64,000 bases of DNA from Streptomyces netropsis (GCF_014203545.1 NZ_JACHJG010000001.1:620001-684000); one strand, 5' to 3'; positions 1 through 8,098 are shown, counted from the first letter of the stretch. Numbers and translations are program-made. The notes: generated by a model not told the origin, from the letters alone.

Positions 1-778
1 AGGGCTTTCCGCCCTTGGCCGGAGCCTCGCCCTCCACCGCGTAACCCAGGTCCCGCAGCGCCGCGGCCAGCTCTCCCGGCCCGTCCGGCTCGACGCCGGC
101 CGTCAGCAGGTCCCGTACGAGCCGTCCCTTGGTGGCCTTGTTGAAGTGGCTCACGACGGACCGCTTCTCGACCCCGTTCACGACCTTCGACTGGAGCACC
201 CGCACGGTCGCCGTCCGCTCGGCGACGTCACCGGCCGGCTTCCACGCGGACGCGTACGCCGCGGACCTGAGATCCAGCACCAGCCCCTCGCCCGCCGACT
301 CGGGCAGGGCCCGCGCCATCGGCCCGCGCCAGTACGCGCCGAGCGCGCCGAGCCCCGGCAGCTTCACCCCCATCGAGCAGCGGTAGGAGGGGATCGCGTC
401 CCCGATCCGCACCGCTCCCCACAGCCCGGAGAACACCAGCAGCGACCGCTCCGCCCGCCGCCGGGCCGCCGGGTCCAAGGTGGCCAGGCCCAGCGCGTCG
501 TACAGCACGCCCGTGTAGATCTCCCCGGCGGGCCGGGTGCCGGCGCCCGGCAGCGCGGCGTTCTTGGCGATCTCGCCCCGCAGCCCCGGGCTCAGCCCGA
601 GGACCTCCGCGGCCTTCTCCTCGTCGCCCGCGCACAGCTCCACGAGCTCCGCCAGCACGGCTCCGCGCGCCTCGGTCAGCCCCGGCAGGGACAGCGAACC
701 GAGCTCCAGCGGGGCACCGCCGGAACCGCCCTCGACGGGCGCGGCCTTCCCCTCGGACGGCGGCAACAGCACGAGCAC
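1..778 (-). CDS. yaaA: YaaA family peroxide-stress protein (3' end outside window)
   Basis: This is a DUF328/YaaA protein, a family that limits iron-driven oxidative damage in E. coli and binds DNA. The N-terminus reads VLVLLPPSEGKAAPVEGG, the family signature, and the body contains a LVFSGLWGAVRIGDAIPSYR-type stretch and a conserved VVSHFNKATKGRLVR segment. The start is GTG at 778, preceded by GGAG at a good distance; a second in-frame GTG lies two codons in. About 259 codons are present and the frame is still open at base 1, so only the last few residues are missing. It is divergent from the RNB ribonuclease gene. Family assignment is firm; the role in Streptomyces is inferred. Confidence 0.9.
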   Translation of the reverse strand, partial: MLVLLPPSEGKAAPVEGGSGGAPLELGSLSLPGLTEARGAVLAELVELCAGDEEKAAEVLGLSPGLRGEIAKNAALPGAGTRPAGEIYTGVLYDALGLATLDPAARRRAERSLLVFSGLWGAVRIGDAIPSYRCSMGVKLPGLGALGAYWRGPMARALPESAGEGLVLDLRSAAYASAWKPAGDVAERTATVRVLQSKVVNGVEKRSVVSHFNKATKGRLVRDLLTAGVEPDGPGELAAALRDLGYAVEGEAPAKGGKP

Positions 779-913
779 GGTCGTTTCTCCTTCAGTACGT
801 ACGCCCGCACGGCCCCGTGGGCGACGCGGAACGGGCAAGGGGCCCCGTCGAGCCTAACGCCGCCCGCCACGTTCACCGTGCCGCGTGCCCGTACCCCGCC
901 TACGCTCGGTGCC

Positions 914-2386
914 ATGCCCCGTCGCCACATACATGTGACGGATACGGACGGCGCCCCCCTGCGCGCCGCGCTGCGCGAGCTGCGCGCGAAGTCGGACGTA
1001 CCCGCCGAGTTCCCCGACGCTGCCCTCAGCGAGGCGGAGCAGGCCGCGCGGCGACCCCGCCTTCCCGCGCACGACGCCACGGACATCCCCCTGTTCACCA
1101 TCGACCCGCCCGACTCGATGGACCTCGACCAGGCCATGTTCCTGGCCCGCCGCGACGCCGGGGGCTTCCGGGTGTACTACGCGATCGCCGACGTCGGCGC
1201 GTTCGTCACCCCCGGCCGGGCCCTCGACGCCGAGGCGCACCGCCGGGTGACGACCCTCTACTACCCCGACGAGCGGATCCCCCTCCACCCCGACATCCTC
1301 GGCGAGGGCGCCGCCAGCCTCCTCCCCGACCACACCCGCCCCGCCCTGCTCTGGCAGCTCGACCTCGACACGGACGGCCGTGTCGTAGGGGCCGACGTCC
1401 GCCGGTCCCTCGTCCGCAGCAGGGCCAAGCTCGACTACGAGGGCGTCCAGCGGGCGATCGACTCCGGCACGGCCGAGGAACCGCTGTCGTTGCTGCGCGA
1501 GATCGGCATGCGCCGGGAGGAGCTGGAGCGGACGCGCGGCGGCATCTCGCTCAACGTCCCCGAGCAGGAAGTCGTCCCGCGCGGCGACCGCTACCGGCTC
1601 GAATACCGCGTCCCGCTGCCCGCCGACGGCTGGAACGCCCAGATCTCCCTCATGACCGGCATGGCCGCCGCCGAGCTGATGCTCACCGCGGGCACCGGCA
1701 TCCTCCGCACCCTGCCGCCCGCCCCCCAGACCGCCGTCGAGCGGCTGCGCCGCGTGGCCCGCTCGCTCGGGGTGAACTGGCCCGACGGCATGCCGTACGC
1801 CGTCGTCCTCCGGGCCCTGGACCCCAAGCACACCCAGCACGCGGCGTTCCTCCAGGAATGCACCTCCCTCCTGCGCGGCGCCGGCTACACGGTCTTCGAC
1901 CGCGACCGCCCCACCGAACGCCCCCTCCCCGTCAGCCCCGGCGCCTCCTTCCACGCCGCCCTCGCCGCCCCGTACGCCCACTGCACCGCCCCGCTGCGCC
2001 GCCTCGTGGACCGCTACACCGGCGAACTGTGCCTGGCGGCCGCCGCGGGCACGGACGCGCCGGAGTGGGTCCGTGCCGCGCTGGACGCCCTCCCGCAGGA
2101 GATGGAGTCCGGCGCCCGCCGCGCCGCCCAGGCCGAACGGGACTGCGTGGACCTGGTCGAGGCGGCGCTGCTGCGCGACCGGATCGGCGAGGTCTTCGAC
2201 GCGTACGTCGTCGACGTCCGCGAGGACCGCCCGACCGCCGGCACGGTGCACCTGTACGAACCGGCCGTCGTCGGCCACGTCGAGGGCGACGGCGACGGCC
2301 CCCCGCTGCCACTGGGCCACCGGCTGCGGGTCCGGCTGATCGAGGCGGCCCCGGGCCGGGAGAAGGTCTGGTTCGCCCCGGCGTGA
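914..2386 (+). CDS. RNB-domain ribonuclease (RNase II/R family)
   Basis: This is a 490-residue protein with a single RNB catalytic domain, expected to degrade RNA 3' to 5' in the cytoplasm. Residues 64-74 (DPPDSMDLDQA) are the acidic cluster that binds the catalytic magnesium in RNase II and RNase R. It is much shorter than RNase R: I see no N-terminal cold-shock domains, only a short basic leader starting MPRRHIHVTD, and a short C-terminal beta-rich region. The ATG at 914 is chosen because homology begins just after it. rnpB begins about 40 bases downstream on the same strand, so the two RNA-processing genes are adjacent. The substrate cannot be read from sequence. Confidence 0.92.
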   Translation: MPRRHIHVTDTDGAPLRAALRELRAKSDVPAEFPDAALSEAEQAARRPRLPAHDATDIPLFTIDPPDSMDLDQAMFLARRDAGGFRVYYAIADVGAFVTPGRALDAEAHRRVTTLYYPDERIPLHPDILGEGAASLLPDHTRPALLWQLDLDTDGRVVGADVRRSLVRSRAKLDYEGVQRAIDSGTAEEPLSLLREIGMRREELERTRGGISLNVPEQEVVPRGDRYRLEYRVPLPADGWNAQISLMTGMAAAELMLTAGTGILRTLPPAPQTAVERLRRVARSLGVNWPDGMPYAVVLRALDPKHTQHAAFLQECTSLLRGAGYTVFDRDRPTERPLPVSPGASFHAALAAPYAHCTAPLRRLVDRYTGELCLAAAAGTDAPEWVRAALDALPQEMESGARRAAQAERDCVDLVEAALLRDRIGEVFDAYVVDVREDRPTAGTVHLYEPAVVGHVEGDGDGPPLPLGHRLRVRLIEAAPGREKVWFAPA

Positions 2387-2423
2387 CGGGGACGTCGCCC
2401 CTGCCGGGTAGCATGGTCGACAC

Positions 2424-2832
2424 GGCGGACGAGCCGGCCGGGCGGCCGCGTGGGATCTTCGGATCCCCCGAGGAACGTCCGGGCTCCATACGGCAGGGTG
2501 GTGGGTAACGCCCACCCGGGGTGACCCGCGGGACAGTGCCACAGAAAACAGACCGCCGGAGGCCGCGAGGCTTCCGGTAAGGGTGAAACGGTGGTGTAAG
2601 AGACCACCAGCGACCGAGGTGACTCGGACGGCTAGGTAAACCCCACCCGGAGCAAGGTCAAGAGGGTCGTCGCAAGACGGCCTGCGCGGACGATCGAGGG
2701 CTGCCAGCCCGAGTCCGCGGGTAGACCGCACGAGCCTGTCGGCAACGGCAGGCCTAGATGGATGGCCGCCTCCCCGCGGGCCGCGAGGCCCTCGGGAGAC
2801 AGAACCCGGCGTACAGGCCGACTCGTCCGCCG
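2424..2832 (+). ncRNA. rnpB: RNase P RNA, bacterial class A
   Basis: This is the catalytic RNA of RNase P, which matures tRNA 5' ends. The ends pair to form helix P1 (GGCGGACGAG at 2424-2433 with CTCGTCCGCC at 2822-2831). Conserved core blocks appear in order: GAGGAACGTCCGGGCTCC, then ACAGAAAACAGACCGCC, AAGGGTGAAACGGTGG, GTAAGAGACCACCAGCG, and near the 3' end AGAACCCGGCGTACAGGC. The layout matches the well-known Streptomyces RNase P RNA. Ends are set by P1 and may be off by a few bases. Open frames running through this region are not genes. Confidence 0.97.
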
Positions 2833-2849
2833 GCCATCTGAAGCGAGGG

Positions 2850-2879
2850 CCTCTGACCTGTGTTTATGCAGGTCAGGGG
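2850..2879 (+). terminator. Hairpin downstream of rnpB
   Basis: An 11-bp stem (CCTCTGACCTG with CAGGTCAGGGG, two or three G-T or G-C closing pairs) encloses an 8-base loop TGTTTATG. It starts 18 bases after rnpB and is followed by TCCTTT rather than a long U tract, which is usual for Streptomyces terminators. Confidence 0.75.
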
Positions 2880-3014
2880 TCCTTTCGCTATCCCACGCGG
2901 CTGTAGCCGGTTGTTGACTCTTCGTGTCTATCGCGGGGTGCTTCCGAGTGCTGTGTGGCGATTGTGTGGCGGCGAGAGAGGCTCCGAACCGGCGCCGGGA
3001 CCACTACTGGCGGG

Positions 3015-3527
3015 CTAATTGGGGACGTCGAAATTGCCCTGACCAAAGCCCAGCTGGGCCCCTTCCCGAGGGGCCTCCTGGGGGACCTGAGGGGCGAACT
3101 CCTGCGGCGCAAACCCCTGTGGGGCAAACTGCTGCTGGATGGGCTCGTTGATCACAACGAACTCCGGCTGGGGAGGCTTGCTCGTACGGACCAGTCCATC
3201 GATCACGTCGAGGTCGCCGTTGAGGGCACCGTTCTTGATGCTCTTGGGCAGCTTGCCGTGGCCTCCACCTCCCCCGAACGGAATGGCCGCGAACGGAAGG
3301 AAGCCGCCGAAGCCGCCGAGACCACCGAGACCGCCCACGTTGTCATCGTTGAAGCTCGCCTGGTTCATTCCGTTCTGCCCGTTGGTGCTCTTGTCACCGG
3401 TGTTCCAGAAGACGCTGGAGTCGTCGTTCAAACCGACCCCGGCCTGGGCGGGCGCCGCAACGCCTCCAATGAGGGCCGCTGCGAGGACCGTGCCGACCGT
3501 CAGATGTGACTTCCTGAAGATGCTCAT
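3015..3527 (-). CDS. Secreted glycine-rich protein with QFAPQ-type repeat
   Basis: I do not recognise this 170-residue protein. It starts MSIFRKSHLTVGTVLAAALI and has a clear Sec signal peptide with a cut site after APAQA near residue 29. The mature protein has a polar Asn/Asp-rich part (residues 33-63, with SVFWNTGDKSTNGQNG), a Gly-Leu/Gly-Phe stretch (64-90), a short globular segment, and a C-terminal run of FAPQ units at 133-149 (QFAPQ, GFAPQ, EFAPQ, VPQ). Its small size, secretion and low complexity suggest a cell-surface or aerial-hypha protein, but there is no chaplin or rodlin motif. No good ribosome-binding site precedes the ATG. It converges on rnpB. Confidence 0.8.
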   Translation of the reverse strand: MSIFRKSHLTVGTVLAAALIGGVAAPAQAGVGLNDDSSVFWNTGDKSTNGQNGMNQASFNDDNVGGLGGLGGFGGFLPFAAIPFGGGGGHGKLPKSIKNGALNGDLDVIDGLVRTSKPPQPEFVVINEPIQQQFAPQGFAPQEFAPQVPQEAPREGAQLGFGQGNFDVPN

Positions 3528-3688
3528 GGGCGGTCAAACGATGGTGGGCGGCACAGGTCACCCCCGGAGGTGCCGAGCCTCAGGCGACCGACGGTGAGGG
3601 CTCCTGTGCGCGCACCGGGGAGAGAGCGGTGACCCGCGCTCGGTCGGCAAGGGGCACGGCGGCAGTTGACGGAATCGGGGTGCCGCGG

Positions 3689-3877
3689 TCACTGCCAGAA
3701 GAGTTCTTCGATCACGATTTGCGGGTCTGCGGTGCGTCGGATGAAGACGAAGCGGGCCCATCCGCGACCGCTGTCGAAGGTGAGGACGTGGGGGCCTCGG
3801 CGGCGGGTGGACCTGGCGGGTTCGACCGGGATGTGGTCGATCTGCCACGGCGGGCCCATGAACCCGTCATCGGTCAC
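3689..3877 (-). CDS. Small hypothetical protein, coupled to upstream gene
   Basis: This is a 62-residue protein starting at GTG 3877, VTDDGFMGPPWQIDHIPVEP, and ending IVIEELFWQ. The GTG overlaps the TGA of the preceding small gene by four bases (GTGA), the typical arrangement for translational coupling, which is why this start is preferred to a longer in-frame ATG at 4102. The sequence is rich in Trp, Phe and beta-forming residues in its second half (HVLTFDSGRGWARFVFIRR) and looks globular. I know no family for it. Both genes look like accessory or element-borne small proteins, but no mobile-element gene is nearby. Confidence 0.55.
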   Translation of the reverse strand: MTDDGFMGPPWQIDHIPVEPARSTRRRGPHVLTFDSGRGWARFVFIRRTADPQIVIEELFWQ

Positions 3878-4047
3878 TGGCCGGGTTCCGTATGTCCGGC
3901 CTCCCGCCGCAGATGCGCGGCCTGTTCGAGAAGGGCGTGGGCCTCTGCGGTGTCGTCGGCTTCGGCGGCGCGGTCCTCGAGGTCGGACACCCGGGTGTCC
4001 AGCCGGGGATCCCGGGCGAGGGCGTACTCGGTCCACCAGCGGGCCAT
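3874..4047 (-). CDS. Small acidic helical hypothetical protein, possibly truncated
   Basis: This is a 57-residue frame starting MARWWTEYALARDPRLDTRV and continuing into a strongly helical, acidic stretch (SDLEDRAAEADDTAEAHALL). It ends by GTGA overlap with the next gene. The open frame extends about 18 codons upstream of the ATG to a TAA without another usual start, and no Shine-Dalgarno sequence is visible before the ATG. The gene may therefore be the surviving 3' part of a longer coding sequence. Third-position GC and the coupled downstream gene support coding, but function is unknown. Confidence 0.5.
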   Translation of the reverse strand: MARWWTEYALARDPRLDTRVSDLEDRAAEADDTAEAHALLEQAAHLRREAGHTEPGQ

Positions 4048-4108
4048 GAACGCCGGGACCGGTGTGAGGTCGCGGGAGCACCGGATGCGACGTGGTTAGC
4101 ATGGCGGG

Positions 4109-4264
4109 ATGAGCGACGACACGTCCGATGACGCTTCCTGCGGCCAGTCACCGACCTCGCGGCCCGGAAAACCCGCATCGCTGCGTACGCTCCGGCGCGC
4201 GACCCGGTGGGAGACGTTCGCCGTTCTCGTCGTGCTGCTCGTCCTCGCCTTCGCCTTCGCCTAG
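4109..4264 (+). CDS. Small single-pass membrane protein
   Basis: This is a 51-residue frame, MSDDTSDDASCGQSPTSRPG at the start, then a basic stretch (LRTLRRATRW) followed by one membrane segment (FAVLVVLLVLAFAFA) that runs to the stop codon. The layout is a soluble N-terminus with a C-terminal tail anchor and a positive-inside flank. It is divergent from the small-gene pair on the other strand. There is no homology I recognise; coding is supported by composition only. Confidence 0.5.
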   Translation: MSDDTSDDASCGQSPTSRPGKPASLRTLRRATRWETFAVLVVLLVLAFAFA

Positions 4265-4637
4265 CCGTACGGCCCAGGAGGGCCGCCGCGCTCCGTGGAC
4301 GCTTCCGGTGCGCCGCCGTGGGTTCCGCCGGGAGCGGTCACCGAGGTCCTCGATCGGCCCGAGCCCAACCCCTTTCCGTCACCCGGAACTCGGCGCTAGG
4401 CTGCCGCCGTCATCAGGAGTCCGGGCCCGGCGTCCCGGACGGGCCGGGGGATACCGGCCGTTCCTGTGGTGGGGGTACCCGAGGAGGGGACGCCCGCCGT
4501 CCGTTCTGCGTGCTGGCCGCGCGCCACCTGAGTTCTGAACGTCGGCAGAGCCTCAGCTGAGATCACACGTCTGTACGTGGTGGTCGAGCTGAGGACAGCC
4601 CCGGTTCGGCCGCCTTCGTGGGAAGGTCGTCGAACCG
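4265..4637. other. 373-bp stretch without a recognised gene
   Basis: No frame here has convincing coding character or start signals, and I see no RNA fold, terminator or repeat that I can support. It separates two small membrane-protein genes on the + strand. Confidence 0.5.
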
Positions 4638-4790
4638 ATGGACGCAGCCGTCGTCTGGATTCTCGCCGCAGCAGCCGTTCCGGGCTGCGCTCTCTTCGCC
4701 CTCAAGGGGTTACTCGATCAGCTCCCGGACCTCTTCCGGGCCTGGCACAAGGCCCGGCAGGCCTGGCACGGTGACGATCCGCGGCCGTGA
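4638..4790 (+). CDS. Small membrane-associated hypothetical protein
   Basis: This is a 50-residue protein with one N-terminal membrane segment (VVWILAAAAVPGCALFALKG) followed by an amphipathic, basic tail containing LLDQLPDLFRAWHKARQAWH. The ATG is preceded by GGAAGG about ten bases upstream. I recognise no family. It converges on the DUF4242 gene, with only 20 bases between the stop codons. Confidence 0.55.
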   Translation: MDAAVVWILAAAAVPGCALFALKGLLDQLPDLFRAWHKARQAWHGDDPRP

Positions 4791-4810
4791 CGGTAAGGGA
4801 TCGGGGCCGG

Positions 4811-5062
4811 TCAGGAGACCTCCAGCGGTACCTCGTGGATCTCCTCGACCGGGTGGCCGGCCCGCGCGTGGACGCGCTTGACCGCGTCCGCCGAGGGGGC
4901 GTCGGACAGGCAGTAGACCGTTCCCGACTTCGGGTCGGCCCACGCGTGTTGGAAGCGCACCCCTTCGTCGCCCTGGATCGCCGTGTCCGCCCGGTGCGCG
5001 GCGGAGAGCTGGTCGGGCGTGATGCCCTTCATGCCGTGGTGGACATCCATGTACTTGCTCAT
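4811..5062 (-). CDS. DUF4242 / SCO4226-like nickel-binding protein
   Basis: This is an 83-residue protein starting MSKYMDVHHGMKGITPDQLS, the signature of the DUF4242 family whose S. coelicolor member SCO4226 has been described as a nickel-binding protein with a ferredoxin-like dimeric alpha/beta fold. Candidate metal ligands include the HH pair near residues 8-9 and the HARAGHPVEEIH segment near the C-terminus, as well as the single Cys in VYCLSDAP. Length is typical of the family. No metal-transport gene is adjacent, so the local context does not reveal its role. Confidence 0.88.
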   Translation of the reverse strand: MSKYMDVHHGMKGITPDQLSAAHRADTAIQGDEGVRFQHAWADPKSGTVYCLSDAPSADAVKRVHARAGHPVEEIHEVPLEVS

Positions 5063-5189
5063 GTCCCGGCACCTCCGGTGTCGTCTGTCGTCACCCCGGT
5101 GGGGAGCCCGGGGAGCCCTCCTCCTTCCATCGTCCGCTCGCGGCGGCTCCGGCGCGACCCCGTGGCTCGTTCTCGTCCGATCCGGTTGC

Positions 5190-5217
5190 CATGATCACAA
5201 CGTGGGGACATGATCAC
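5190..5217. promoter_or_regulatory. Direct repeat CATGATCAC, possible operator
   Basis: CATGATCAC occurs at 5190-5198 and again at 5209-5217, a period of 19 bases, placing the copies about two helical turns apart. They lie 40-65 bases upstream of the secreted-protein gene starting at 5255, where a regulator could act. No regulator gene is adjacent. Confidence 0.35.
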
Positions 5218-5254
5218 GTGCCGTAGCGGCAACTTCACCGAAAGGGAGAGAAAC

Positions 5255-5737
5255 GTGTCAGTTCGTACCGCGTTCCGTGCCACGGCGATAGTCATGGCCA
5301 CCGCGGCCCTCGGCCTCGGTCTGGCGTCGGGTGCGCAGGCCGGGACGGCCGTCGCTCCGGACGCCCGGGACAGCGCCGCTGTGGCCCCCGCCGCCGATCA
5401 CCCCTTCGAGGCGATGGAGCTGGACGGGCTGAAGGTCAAGCGGCTCACGATGTGGCCCGCGGGGCACCCCGTGTCCTTCTGGGCGCTGGTCCTCGACGAC
5501 AAGCGTGCCGGTGAGGAGTACTCGGGCGGGAAGTTCTTCGTCTACGCCCCGGCCACCAAGGAGTTCGGGTGGTTCCTCAACATGGACATCGTCCGGCGCA
5601 CCGTCTCCCACCCCGGTCAGGTGGTGATCGTCGACAGTGAGTTCCTGAGGTCGCACCCCCGGGTGGAGGTCCGTTACGGCAACCCGGACCGTCCCGAGCA
5701 GGCACGTTTCGTCGCCTCCGCCACCACCTGGATGTAG
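5255..5737 (+). CDS. Secreted hypothetical protein
   Basis: This is a 160-residue protein from GTG 5255, preceded by AAAGGGAGAG; an ATG 15 codons upstream lacks such a site. A Sec signal peptide covers about residues 1-30 (VSVRTAFRATAIVMATAALG and a SGAQA cut site). The mature part is a small mixed alpha/beta domain with many aromatic residues (ALVLDDKRAGEEYSGGKFFV) and no Cys. No family is recognised. It converges on another small secreted protein, leaving 23 bases between the stop codons. Confidence 0.75.
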   Translation: MSVRTAFRATAIVMATAALGLGLASGAQAGTAVAPDARDSAAVAPAADHPFEAMELDGLKVKRLTMWPAGHPVSFWALVLDDKRAGEEYSGGKFFVYAPATKEFGWFLNMDIVRRTVSHPGQVVIVDSEFLRSHPRVEVRYGNPDRPEQARFVASATTWM

Positions 5738-5760
5738 CGGGGGCGCCCCGCGGGATCAGG

Positions 5761-6159
5761 TCAGCGGACCGTGACCGTGAACTCCGGGGACGTGGCGCCG
5801 CCGCCCGTGATGCGCAGGGCGTTCTTGCCCTTGATGCCGAGCTTGACGCGCATCGAGTACGCGGAGTTCTTGTTGATCGTCACGCTCGCGGGGAGCGAGA
5901 CCCACTTGGCGCCCTGCTTCTGCTGAAGGGTGACTCTCGTGCCGGTCTTGATGCCGGTCGCCTTGCCGCTGACGCGGAACTCCTGCCACGCGGCCACCGT
6001 GCCGGTGCTCGGCTGCGCCGTCAGCGCGGGCGTCGGGGCGGGGGCCTTGGTGACGGACGCGGTGGGGGCCGGGGCGGCCGCCGTGGCGGTGGCCGCGGCT
6101 CCCGCGACGAGGGCGGCGGCGAGGGCCGCGGTGGTGGTCAGGCGGTATGCACGGTTCAT
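5761..6159 (-). CDS. Secreted beta-sandwich-type hypothetical protein
   Basis: This is a 132-residue protein from ATG 6159 with GGGAGGAA just upstream. A signal peptide (MNRAYRLTTTAALAAALVAG) is followed by an Ala/Pro-rich linker and a single domain of about 85 residues with alternating beta-strand pattern (VAAWQEFRVSGKATGIKTGT) typical of Ig-like or fibronectin-like folds. It looks like a small exported surface protein. An ECF-type promoter candidate lies upstream, so envelope-stress control is possible. No specific family is claimed. Confidence 0.75.
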   Translation of the reverse strand: MNRAYRLTTTAALAAALVAGAAATATAAAPAPTASVTKAPAPTPALTAQPSTGTVAAWQEFRVSGKATGIKTGTRVTLQQKQGAKWVSLPASVTINKNSAYSMRVKLGIKGKNALRITGGGATSPEFTVTVR

Positions 6160-6202
6160 GTCGTGTTCCTCCCTGGTGGGCCGTTTAGGGCCTGCACTGA
6201 GG

Positions 6203-6230
6203 AACACGTGGAAAGCGGGGCGTTGGTTGC
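6203..6230 (-). promoter_or_regulatory. Candidate ECF-sigma promoter for the 5761-6159 gene
   Basis: Read on the minus strand, GCAACC (6225-6230) and CGTGTT (6203-6208) are separated by 16 bases. This matches the AAC-N16-CGT pattern of many Streptomyces ECF sigma promoters and gives a leader of about 40 bases to the ATG at 6159. Confidence 0.4.
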
Positions 6231-6263
6231 GTTACCCATCGAATTTTCGTGCGGCCGTCCGAA

Positions 6264-6950
6264 CTAGGCGAACGTGAAGTTCGAGTGGTTCGTCGCCAAC
6301 TGCCGGCCGTCCGAGCCGTACGCCGTCACCTGGAGCTGCCAGCGCACGGCGGGGTTGGTGACGAGGAACGTGGGGTGCCAGTTCGTGCTGTCCCACTGGA
6401 AAACGGGGGACGGGATGGTGCTGACACCGCTCATCACTTGCTTGGTCACGTCGTTGTAGACGTACCACCGCAGGTAGCCCGTCCGGCCCTTGAGTCCGTT
6501 GAACACCGCGTTGACCTGCACCTTGGTGACGGCCGACGTGACCGGACCCAGGGCGCGGACGTCGGCGATCCGTGCCGAGACCCGCACCGAGGCCGAGGGC
6601 GACGGGCTGTCCGGCGGCGACACACGGACCGTGGGCGACGACGGCGGGCGCGTGGAGGCGACCGGGGGCGTCGTGCGCGGTCGTGGCGTCGGGGTGTCGT
6701 CGTCCTTGGGGTCGGGCGGGTCGTCGTCCTTCGAGGGCGACGGATCCTCGACGGGTGTGGTCGCCGGTGGCGGCGTGGGCGGGTCCGAGCCGCCGCCCCC
6801 GGCGAAGGGTCCCGCCTTCACGAACACCGGGATCACCGCCGCCACGACCAGCGCCAGCCCCGCGGTCACCCAGTACTTCCAGACGTGCGTCCAGAAAGGA
6901 CTGCCGGGTGGTGAAGGGGGAGGGTCACCGTCCGAGCTCACACCGCTCAC
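6264..6950 (-). CDS. Membrane-anchored protein with Pro/Ser/Asp-rich linker
   Basis: This is a 228-residue protein starting at GTG 6950 (an alternative GTG lies three codons in). A short Pro-rich cytoplasmic N-terminus is followed by one membrane segment (VTAGLALVVAAVIPVFV, about residues 29-45), a low-complexity Pro/Ser/Thr/Asp linker of roughly 65 residues, and a C-terminal extracellular domain of about 105 residues with beta-rich pattern (YLRWYVYNDVTKQVMSGV). The architecture suggests a domain held away from the membrane across the wall. I recognise no family and see no catalytic motif. Confidence 0.75.
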   Translation of the reverse strand: MSGVSSDGDPPPSPPGSPFWTHVWKYWVTAGLALVVAAVIPVFVKAGPFAGGGGSDPPTPPPATTPVEDPSPSKDDDPPDPKDDDTPTPRPRTTPPVASTRPPSSPTVRVSPPDSPSPSASVRVSARIADVRALGPVTSAVTKVQVNAVFNGLKGRTGYLRWYVYNDVTKQVMSGVSTIPSPVFQWDSTNWHPTFLVTNPAVRWQLQVTAYGSDGRQLATNHSNFTFA

Positions 6951-7084
6951 CCCCCAAGGTGTCGCCCCTCGTCTGTCAGGACGCTACACCGGGAACCGGC
7001 CGTTCAGGCAGGAGTGTGCATGCCGCCGGAGGCGCACGACGGAAGCCGTGCGCCGGGCCTGATCGGCGTGCACCGCAAGGCGGT

Positions 7085-7987
7085 TCAGACGATCCGGGTG
7101 GCCGTTCCGCTGACCCTGACCCGGGGGTCGCCCGCGCGCAGCCCGACCTCCAGCAGACCCGGCCGGCCGAGGTCCTCGCCCTGGTGCAGGGTCAACACCG
7201 CGTCCGCGCCGACCAGTCCGTACTCCCGCAGGTACGCGCCGAACGCCGCGGCCGCGGCACCCGTCGCCGGGTCCTCGACGACCCCGCCGACCGGGAACGG
7301 GTCGCGGACGTGGAAGACGCTCTCCGACTCCCGCCACACGAGCTGCACCGTCGTCAGGTCGAGGGAGCGCATCAGGGTGCCGAGCCGGTCGAAGTCGTAG
7401 TCGAGATCGGCCAGTCGCTCGCGGGTCGCGGCGGCCAGCACGAGGTGGCGGTTGCCCGCGAAGGCGATGCGTACGGGGAAGCCGGGGTCGAGGTCGGCGG
7501 CGGGCCAGGCCAGTGCCGCCAGGGCCTCGGCCACCGCCTCCGGCGCCACCTCCTCGGTGTGCGGCTCGACGCTGGTGAGGGTGGCGCGCAGCGTGCCGCC
7601 GCTCTCGGTCACGGTGACCGGGACCGTACCGACCGGGGTCGCGAAGACGAAGTCCCCCGCGCCGAGCCGCTCGGCGAGCGCCACGGCCGTCGCGACGGTG
7701 GCGTGTCCGCAGAACGGGACCTCCGCCAGCGGGCTGAAGAACCGCATCGTGAACGCCCGTCCGCTCTCCCCGAGTCCCTCGGGCGGTGCGGTCAGGAACG
7801 CCGTCTCGCTGTACCCGACCCGGGCGGCGATCGCGAGCAGCGCCGCGTCGTCGAGTCCCGTGGCGTCCGGCACGATGCCGGCCGGGTTGCCCCCGGCCGG
7901 GTCGTCGGAGAAGGCCGTGTAGCGCAGCACCTCGACGCCGTTTCCCGCGTCCGGAGTGCCGTTGCCCGAAGGGCTGTTCGTCGTCAT
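7085..7987 (-). CDS. PhzF family isomerase/epimerase
   Basis: This is a 300-residue PhzF-like protein made of two similar alpha/beta halves. Family motifs are visible: GGNPAGIV near residue 33, GYSETAFL with the conserved catalytic Glu, FFSPLAEVPFCGHATVATA, and in the second half DPFPVGGVVEDPATGAAAAAFGAYL. The family includes trans-2,3-dihydro-3-hydroxyanthranilate isomerase, but most members act on unknown metabolites and no phenazine gene is nearby. The ATG at 7987 has GGAG upstream. It is divergent from the PhoD-like gene. Confidence 0.9.
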   Translation of the reverse strand: MTTNSPSGNGTPDAGNGVEVLRYTAFSDDPAGGNPAGIVPDATGLDDAALLAIAARVGYSETAFLTAPPEGLGESGRAFTMRFFSPLAEVPFCGHATVATAVALAERLGAGDFVFATPVGTVPVTVTESGGTLRATLTSVEPHTEEVAPEAVAEALAALAWPAADLDPGFPVRIAFAGNRHLVLAAATRERLADLDYDFDRLGTLMRSLDLTTVQLVWRESESVFHVRDPFPVGGVVEDPATGAAAAAFGAYLREYGLVGADAVLTLHQGEDLGRPGLLEVGLRAGDPRVRVSGTATRIV

Positions 7988-8098
7988 GGCCGCTCCAACC
8001 ACCCGCGCCCCGCCCGCATTCCCGCACCACCCCGCGTCCCACGGGTATTCCGCGCCGGGCGTCTTCCCAGTCGCCCCAGCCGCGCGCACATTGAGAGC

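Noticed and set aside
854..2731. Minus-strand frame across the RNB ribonuclease gene and rnpB
   Set aside because: It overlaps a firmly identified structural RNA and a conserved gene, and has no recognisable domain.
3528..3688. Possible riboswitch upstream of the secreted Gly-rich protein
   Set aside because: I compared it with the c-di-AMP riboswitch seen before secreted actinobacterial proteins; the conserved blocks are not present.
3689..4102. Longer 137-residue reading of the small gene from ATG 4102
   Set aside because: The added N-terminus is Arg/Pro-rich shadow of the overlapping 57-residue gene, and the GTG at 3877 has the coupled GTGA arrangement.
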